Positions 56,581-64,000 of a DNA stretch of 64,000 bases are shown here, in pieces (positions within the stretch are counted from its first letter, which is position 1; the number at the start of each line of letters is the position of its first letter). The position numbers were made by a program, and so were the translations under genes. The DNA is from Symbiodinium natans (lineage: Eukaryota > Sar > Dinophyceae > Suessiales > Symbiodiniaceae), in assembly GCA_905221605.1 (NCBI GenBank), contig CAJNDS010002089.1:547793-611792 (forward strand), written 5' to 3'. Under the pieces are notes generated by a model that was given only the letters and a program-made list of their open reading frames with translations, had not been told where the DNA came from and ran no database searches.

Positions 56581-59500
56581 GACTCTTCCGTCTACCATGG
56601 CTACCGGTCTTCCCTGACCTTCGGGCTCCAAAATTTAGGCCCCGCTGAGCAGGGTTTGCTGTTTGCTTCATGGCTCGTGCGCGTGCGTGCACGTGCACGT
56701 GCACGTGCGCGTGCGCGCGTGTGTGTGTTGGATGCTTCTTGGTGGGGCTGGATCTTTCGAGCCTTTTGACTTCGGGTGCGCTCCTGCAGTCACCCCAAGT
56801 TGCGGGCCCACACTCGCATCCAGTCTGACTCAGTCTGACTGTGACTGTTGCTGCGCTTGTCGATCTTGATTGCCCGCGCGTTTCGCATTCTTGCCCCGTG
56901 CCAGGCAATACCTGCTACCTCAATGCCGTGACGCAGGTTGCCTCGAGTGAATGGACCTAAGGTGCTTTCTTACATGGTTCAGCGCACGGAAGGCAGTCGG
57001 CTCGGCCCGCGAGTTCGTGGCAGACCTGACATCCATGCTCCCTCAGCTTGTTTGACAACGCCCTGCTTGGGAGACTCAACATATGGCTTGGCAGCAGGCC
57101 TGCGCGATGGCCACACTGCACGAATGGTCCACTCTTCAAGTGCAGTGCCCGTCCCTCTGATCTGCTCGCAGGTGACTGCGTTGAATGCCTGTGCTATCCC
57201 ACTTATCCCACTTGAGGTGGACATCCTGCAACGATTGCAAGCGGCTCAAGATGCTCCGTCTGGACCCTACGACAGAGCAGGATTTTCAGAAACTTGGTTC
57301 CATGGCAGTCCGGAGGCTCAGCCCTGCCAAGCTTCGGGAGCAGATTGCCATCGCCGCGCTTGGGCACTCAGCCTTTTGTGCCCTGAAATACAAAAAAAGT
57401 ACCTAAATGATGCCACGACATCCCTCTTCGAGAAACTTATTTTGAGAGCTCAGGAGCTCTGATCTAAGGCCCATGTTCCGGGGCAGCGGACAGCAGGATG
57501 CCCACGAGTTCTTCTTGGAGCCTCCCGGCTAAACCCTGGCTTTGGCAGACAGCCGATCTGAAGGGGTTGAGAAGGGATTCGGAGGAGGGTTTTTCAGGTT
57601 CATGATGGTGAATCATGATTCGTTGCTGTGAGCTGGCACAGGTACATCAACCAGCTTCATGACGAGCTGCTGCGAGGTCACAAGGCTGAGCTTGTTGTGT
57701 GTTTGCAGAGGTTGCTGCAGCTGACGCACCTGTTATTCTTGTTTTGCCATGCTTGCTAGGAATGGCTAGCAAGCACTGCGCTGGAGGATCAACAGCCTGA
57801 GCTTGTTGGCGCCTTAGAGGCCCAAGGCAGACAGAGGCGGCAGCGAGATTTTCATGAACTTGAGGCAACGCAGAACCACTTAGACGCGGAGTTGCTGAAG
57901 CAGCTAACATGCACGGCGTCGGGGCCCTAATGGTAGTGTGGCCCGTGTGGCCCTTGTGTCTGGGGCTTGAGGGAGTGTTTCGTACTCTGTTGTAGCTCTC
58001 TGCAGCTGCTTTGTCCGAGTATGGCATTGCAACAGTGCAGGTGTGGGCGGTCGCGGCAAGTGGGAGCCTTGGTATTCCGAAACGTTGCAAAGCGACGACA
58101 GACAAGGATGTAGGCATGGAAGTAGGGCTCAGGGTTGGGCTTTCTGTCGGGAAGGCGGCGGTGGGGGGAGCTACAGCTTTCGGGTTTGGGTGCTGTAAAG
58201 GTCTTACCTCGTAAAGCTGCGTGGAAGCAAGCAACTTCCGATGCGGGTGGACTCTTCGTTGTTCGTCGGTAAGATATGTAAGATGTATTGGCTCGCCAGA
58301 TGAGCGTTCGCAGGTACGAGGCAGTATGATGTGCACAGGAGCTCATGGTGTAGTGATGTGTAGTGTGCCCGAAGCCCGAGCCAGCCCAGCCCCAGGTGAC
58401 GGAGCGTTTCCGAGACTTCTCCCTCGACTTCCGCCCCTTGGGCTCCAACATCCAGGGCCTAGGGCTCATGGCTCGGTAAAGTCTGGGAGGCCTTAGAAGG
58501 GGTTGTTGGTTAGGGCAGGGTTGGGGGTGTTAGGAGAGTTGCGGGGTGTTGGGGGGGGAATGTTGGAGGGTTGGGGGTTCGGGTTGGAGCGAACGCAGTC
58601 CAGGGAGCTTGAGGGTTTGCAAGGGGTTCGGTCTTTGGGTGGAGGGCAAGAAAGCCGAACTAAAATAAAGGCAAAAAGACAGCGAGGGAAGAGTCCGAGG
58701 CGGTGATGTGAGTCAGCTGTCCGTCGGGGCGATGTTTCGCAGCTACTTCGACTCAGAGACCGTCGAGGCGTTGGCAGTGGCATAGCCTTTCAACTCTTCA
58801 GTTGGCTAGTTTTGGGCAGAGGCTTGTAGGGAAGTGAAACAACCCAAGATTGCGCAAGCGGTAAACAGGCACGAAGCTTCTTCAAGCCAGAGCCACCGGC
58901 CAGGCCAAGTGCGAACACTGCGAAGCAGCGTCGGCACTGCTGGAGAGCGCGCGGCCTTTTGTTACTTGCCCTGGCTTCTGCTGTTTTCACCCTGCGTCCC
59001 GCACTCTCCCCACCCCCCAACCTCCGCTCCCCACCTTCCGCTCTCCCACCCACCCTCCGTTCCCCACCCTTCCCCACCACCCCCACCTTCCCACCCTCTC
59101 CGCCCTGCCCGCCCTCCCCTCCTCGGTTCAGGGTTTAGAGTTCCCCTGCCCCCGGTTGGGTTTCGTGCTTAGGGCGTAGAGTTTGGGGGTTGTGGGTTTT
59201 ATAGGGTTAGGGCGGCTGTGGTTTGAGGCTGTTAGGGCGTTAGGGTTGTCCTGTCAGGGGCCCCGCGTTCGGGGCAATGCAGGAGACGCAGCTGTCGGAA
59301 GCCCCGCGCCTCCTTGTGCTGCATCTCAAGCGCTTCGCCGGGGCTCCCATTTCATGAGCTACTGAGCTCATGATCATGAGCTCGTGTGGTTCTGTGTTGT
59401 TGTTGAGGTGGTGTTCGGGCTTGTGGGTTTATGGGAGTGTGAGTTTGAGGAGTGGGGGAGGCGGCCTTAGGGCACGGCGTGTGATTCGTGATCCAAAGGT

Positions 59501-61169
59501 GCCGAACATGGAGAAGCAGTGCTACGAGAAGCAGCATCAAGCTGTCCACATCCCATACACGTCGCTTTCTCAGAGGGCGCACAGCTCCCTTAGCGGCTTG
59601 GCGTTTGCAGGGCCACAGCGGAGACAGCGGAGATCTGTCAGAGATCCCTTCAACAGCTTTAAGGTTTTTAAGACGTAACAGCCACCTCCGAGGCTGAACG
59701 TTGGCAGCCTCCTTGGCAAGGGCGAAGCGACAGGCGGGCCCTTTTCGTGTGTGTGCTCCGTAGAGATGCCCTTTTCTAAAGCTCCGAAGTCCGAAGTACC
59801 AGTATCAACGCATATTCTCTCTCACAGCCCCAAAATGCCCTCAACCCCCCGAACCCCCAGCAAGGGAACCCTGAACCCCCGGAGCCTTTCGAGTTGAGCT
59901 CCCTTGCAGGCTCGTCCCCGGCCCGGCTGCCAGCAAGGCCCCTGGCCTCGTCGGCCTCGTCGGAGCCTTGGGCTGTGGGGTGGGTTGGGTGATGCGTAAC
60001 AAGGTTCCGGGAATTCGAGGGCTCGTTTGGGGTTGTGGTTGTTGTGGTTCTTTGGGTTCTTTGGGTTCTTTGGGTTCAGTGTTCTTGGGCTTCCCTTCGC
60101 TGCTGTACGTGCTGGTTGCTTCTATGTGGGCAGGCAAGGTGAACTCTCAATTCCTGTCGCTTCTGCATGGTAGCGGCTGGTAGCGGCTCAGGGATTTGGG
60201 GCTGGATGGCGTAGTTGAGGTTTCGATCTAGTTCCTGGTTGAAGTAGAGCGTTTGAGGGTTTAGTTCAAGGTTTTGGACTTCGGTTGAATGGGGGCTGAG
60301 ATGCGGGTTTGGGCCAAGAGCTATGTCGGTCCAAGTACCTGGATTACCCGACCTCGGCAGCTCAGATGCAAAGCCCATCAAGACACTGAAAGTCAAAAAG
60401 ACCGTCCAAAGTCCAGATCCTCAGGCCCTAAACTCCTAAACTGCTCCCAGGCCGGGTGGGGCCCCGGCTGAAGAGGTCGGGAGCCCCAAGCATGGCTTCA
60501 TAGGCACAGAGAGCGGATGAGATGTTTGGCTTTGAGCCAAAGAGCAGTCGAGAACGAACCCTCTTCATCGTCAGATCGCGCAGCCTCGCAGAAGCCACCG
60601 GCATTCAGTCTCACGGGCAATCTTACCATCGGAGGGCTCCAGATTCTTGGATTTTCCCTTGCTCATCAACCTCAAACGGCCCAACATCATCCTAAACCAT
60701 CCTAAGCCATCCCAAAGATATCCCAAGCCCTGGCCCTAAGCCCTGAATGGAAAAAAGGGCCCCAAAACCGTTAAAGGAATGTCCATAAGCCCGCCCCAAG
60801 CGCGCCATGAGGCCGACCCGGAGCCCGTGGCGTACAAGCTCCGTGCCGTCGTGGCTCACGAGGGATTGACGCCCAGGTGGCCAAGAGAGTTGCGGATTTT
60901 GGAGGGGGAACTGTCTGGTTTTTGAGGTCGTTGAGGGTGTTGCAGAAGTGTTACAGAGTTCCCGGAGGTTTAGAGTTTCGAGTTGAGCTTGGAAAGGGGG
61001 TTGGGGTACTGAAAGCCCAAACCCCAAGGCACCTGTTCGCAGGTCTGGGCACTACGTCTGCTACGCGGAGTCCTCCAAAGGCGAGTGGTTCCTCTACGAC
61101 GACTCCCGCGTGAAGCAATATGCACGTGGCGAGGAGAAGCCCACCCCAAATGCCGGTGACGACCCATGA
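56581..61169 (+). CDS. Ubiquitin-specific protease (USP/UBP, family C19), multi-exon
   Basis: All the diagnostic boxes of this deubiquitinase family are present in order, split over short exons. F-G-L-Q-N-L-G (to 56638) joins N-T-C-Y-L-N-A-V-T-Q (56905-56936), giving the Cys box with the catalytic Cys. E-F-V-A-D-L-T-S-M-L-P-Q (56993-57049) follows. R-R-L-S-P-A-K-L-R-E-Q (57217-57363) leads to G-Q-Q-D-A-H-E-F-F-L-E (57469-57519), then Y-I-N-Q-L-H-D-E-L-L (57642-57684), then E-W-L-A-S to L-K-Q-L-T-C-T (57760-57915). E-R-F-R-D-F-S-L-D-F starts near 58396, L-L-V-L-H-L-K-R-F lies at 59310-59336, A-Y-K-L-R-A-V-V-A-H-E-G ends near 60864, and S-G-H-Y-V-C-Y to Y-D-D-S-R-V (61044-61112) is the His box. 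The stop is at 61167-61169. Several joins use GC donors and keep phase. 5' exons and some internal exons (58.4-59.25, 59.4-60.8 kb) are unresolved. It would remove ubiquitin from proteins; subtype and substrate are unknown. Confidence 0.85.
56675..56728. repeat. Alternating purine-pyrimidine tract in USP intron 1
   Basis: 'cgtgcgcgtgcgtgcacgtgc...gcgcgcgtgtgtgtg' alternates purine and pyrimidine almost perfectly for over 50 bases. This is a classic candidate for left-handed (Z) DNA. It lies inside the intron between the two halves of the Cys box. Confidence 0.8.
58960..59130. repeat. C-rich low-complexity stretch in a USP intron
   Basis: Repeated 'ccccaccc', 'ctccccacc' and 'cccaccctcc' words with almost no G over about 150 bases, followed by TTTAGGG-like fragments. 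It lies in the unresolved intron before the LHLKRF exon and is non-coding. Confidence 0.6.
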
Positions 61170-64000
61170 AGCGACCTATGCCGTAGCACATGTCTTTTGC
61201 AGCCCAAAGCAGCAGTCTTTTCCGAGACAAGACGACGATTTTGGCTTGTCGTGCAACCTGCGAAGTTTTCGGGGCGATTCTGCGTAAACATGTTCATTGT
61301 TGAGCTTAATCTAGTGTTTCCGCCAAGGCGAATGCTACTTGTTTCGTTGCAAGTATGCAAGTTCCACGTTTCCGCGCTTACAAGAGTTGAAGGCATTAAG
61401 GGGTTCATCAGGTATGGAACGTATCATGATAAATATCATCCCCAAAAGGTTTTAACTACAGGTTTGAAGGGGCTTGAGGGCGCAGCATCTTTGGGGCTGG
61501 AACAGACGGCTACTTTGGCTGGAGTTTGTCTCGTTTAGAGGCTTGAGGGCGCAGTATGTTTGGGCTTCAACAGTTCAAGAGCCTCAGGGTGCGTGCAGTG
61601 ATTTTGGGTTTGAAGTTGGAAGGATCTGAGACCACAAAACGGAACCACCCCCGCTGCTGAAAAAGCCAAAAAAATAACCAGAAAAATCCTGAAGCAACCG
61701 AAACTCACCTGAAAACAGGCAAAACCCGCATGTCAGCTCGTAGGACGTTAGTGCAGCAACCCTAAACAGCCCTAAGCAACCCTAAACAACCCTAAAGAAC
61801 CCTTAGCCCCAAGCAACCCGAAACCTCGCAATCAGAACATGATGCTCTGAGTGCGGCAGGAGCCATGGGCAACATTGGGAAGCAAGGCGTACATGCTGTG
61901 CCTTGGCAGTGAAGTCTGCAAGCCACACGCAAAATGCAAGAGCAGAGAACGAGCAGCGTAGGCCCTCCTAGCGCATCTTGGCGCATCTGAGCATATCCTT
62001 CCAGGTTCTACGTCCTCAATGGTTGGAAGCTCAGACTCTTTAGGTCTTCTTTGGAAGCCTCCATCCATTATCATCCTGCGTAATGTCTTCATGCTGACAC
62101 TGTAGGTTGTACGTCCCGGTCATGTTTCGCAACGTAGATTCTGGCAGCTCTCGACCTTTCGAGGCCAGCAGCCGTCTCCTGAGAAGGACCCGGCGCCAAA
62201 GTAGCTACTGAGTGCCAGAAGCTGTCACACCGTGCGTCGGTGTTGTTCAAAGGTTCAGCTTCTTCGGGGGCTTGCTTGCAGCATCCTTCCTTAGAGGGCT
62301 TCAGGTTCGGGATGTCGACTGAGGGTCACCGAACTCTATGTGGGCGTTTTCATGGTTGTAGAGCTTTGCGATTCGATGAGTCGCATGGGGCGTAGCTGTG
62401 TCAAGGCTTTTGCAGCTGTCACGGCTTCCTCGGGAACCCAACGCAAAGACCGCCTCAACTTTGAGCGCTAGAGACTCCGAAAGTTCCCCCACGAATTCCC
62501 AAGAGTTCCGAGACCGGCAGACTCTTCCACCGAGCAGGTTTGGGTTCGCGAGGGTCGGTCTCGGCAGAATTCACCAGGAGATCTCATTTGAGAGAGCCTT
62601 AGAGCCCTCCAGCTTAGAGCCCTGGGCCGACTATGACTTTTAAGATCAGAATCGTTCAGGGTTTTGATCTGTGTTTTTTTCTCTCCTACGCCCTCGAAGT
62701 CCCTTTGCCACCTTTAGAGGGCTCAGGGCTGTAAGCCGCCTGAGGTTTAAAGGGGTTTACGGGGGAATTTGCGGTGTGGGGTGCTTCAGCTGTGCTTTTG
62801 TTTTGGGTGGGGGGGGTTCGGGCAGAGAGAAGAGGACCACTCTCTAGGTCATTACACTTGCTGTGCAAGGCTCGCCTAAATTGGATCTCCTGCCTGAAAG
62901 CTCTGCCAGAGCACGTGGGGTTGACGTGCTTGAGCCAGGGAGCACAAGGCAGGATGCTTGCCTGAATCTGCCCTGTGGATTACACCATTGATATGCCTGC
63001 ATGGAATGTACAGCACTGCCTCTATGGGGTGTAGCGGGAAAAATGAGCAGTCTCAAGGTACGGCGGAAGTTGAGGGTTTTATTTCAAAGCTGTGGCGAGC
63101 TGCTTGTTCCTTACTGAAGCTAGATGGAGATTCGGGTGAGGGAGGCAGCCATGGTTTGCACAGGCATGCGGATTTTAGGCATGCGGATTTTAAAGCCGTA
63201 AAAAACTTAAGCCCTATAGGCCCTAACAAAGCAAGTTGCAGCTGGGGACACGGGGAATTTTGATGAAGCTTAACGCAGGGTACTCGGATCTCCACGAGAA
63301 GCATTGTGTTTGCAAATGGGTGGGGCCAACCGCGTCCCGCTCCCCCCCCTACCCCCCCCCCCCCCGGAAGTCTTGGAAACACTTGCAAGCTTGTTTCAGT
63401 ATTGCGGCGATTTGCTCAAAGGTGTCTTTTGTTGTGTTTGCGCACTGTCGAAGCTGTCTGGGAGATTGGCTGTGGCAGTGGTTTGAGTGTGTTGCATTGT
63501 GTAAATCGTATTGTTGTATGGGTGCCCCCCCAGGCCCCAGGCCCCCGGCCCCCACCCCCAGCCCGGCCCCCCGCCTTTCATTAAGCCTTGCAAGGTAGCT
63601 TAAACAGATCGCGGAAAAGTGAAGTGTTTTTTGACTCTTGATCTCAACTCCCAACTGAGATTTTTGCAGATTCCCTAGCCGTTTGTGCATGGGTGGGCCG
63701 CGGGCCACTGGCTTGATTCGACTTGGTCGTGTCTTTCCGCAGCCTGGCTTCAAGGCAACATCGCATTGAAAGCGGCTAAGACAAGCTCATCGGCTAGTCT
63801 AGTCCAGAGCAGGGTGCTGACAAATGACTGAGTTGTAGACCCGTGGACAACAAACAGCCAGGGACATAGGGGTCTAAGGTCCTCGGTTTTCGGTTGAGCG
63901 TGTGTTGTGAGAGAATTTTGCAATACCTTACACAGCAGTTGTGGTGAATCTCATGATTCCTCTAAAGATGAGTGTGCGTGCTGCATTTCTCCTCGCTGCA
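61170..64000. other. Downstream of the USP gene, no recognisable gene
   Basis: Short chance frames only. It contains degenerate CCCTAA-like units (61760-61805), a tandem 'ggcatgcggatttta' pair (63165-63192), a C run at 63344-63366 and a C-rich patch at 63524-63572. A minus-strand stretch at 61832-62092 is moderately protein-like but unidentifiable. Confidence 0.4.

Overview
The window looks like nuclear DNA from a dinoflagellate. I infer this from several features together: CCCTAAA telomere-type repeats inside the sequence; sparse genes with many short exons; exon joins that work only with GC as well as GT 5' splice sites and an AG|G acceptor; a long octotricopeptide-type repeat protein; a decayed Gag-like gene family that I associate with dinoflagellate genomes; and a very high load of tandem repeats. 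I see no prokaryotic organisation (no operons, Shine-Dalgarno sites or CRISPR), no rRNA, and no convincing tRNA.

Layout. At 0.1-0.7 kb there is a degenerate minisatellite around an interstitial telomeric array. At 0.9-8.7 kb there is a 9-bp repeat followed by three long minus-strand tracts that encode almost only serine and threonine; two contain higher-order repeats of 237 bp and 108 bp. I recognise nothing at 8.7-12.2 kb. At 12.25-12.74 kb (minus) there is an exon with a CS-like (p23/CacyBP-type) fold. At 14.6-15.96 kb (minus) lies a frameshifted Gag-like gene. The 16-22 kb region is a patchwork of dispersed minisatellites, including a 57-bp family present in both orientations, (AAGC)n, G/C-run duplications and a GGGAGACACCTCACCCT motif family.

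From 23.1 to 42.8 kb there is one large tandem array of about ten 1.8-kb units. Two units carry a pair of 570-bp modules, and the array has higher-order periods of about 3.68 kb and 4.80 kb. No gene function could be assigned inside it.

The right third holds the best genes. At 46.4-49.6 kb (plus) is a three-exon gene for a roughly 997-residue octotricopeptide-like repeat protein, probably an organelle RNA-binding factor. At 55.7-56.3 kb a reverse-transcriptase remnant sits between two short-repeat arrays that are inverted copies of each other. At 56.6-61.2 kb (plus) is a multi-exon ubiquitin-specific protease (USP/UBP, peptidase family C19) in which the Cys box, QQDAHEF box, LHLKRF box and His box are all readable. 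The genes show no operon-like link. The USP would act in protein deubiquitination, the repeat protein probably in organelle RNA metabolism, and the Ser/Thr-rich proteins, if real, could be glycosylated surface or secreted proteins.
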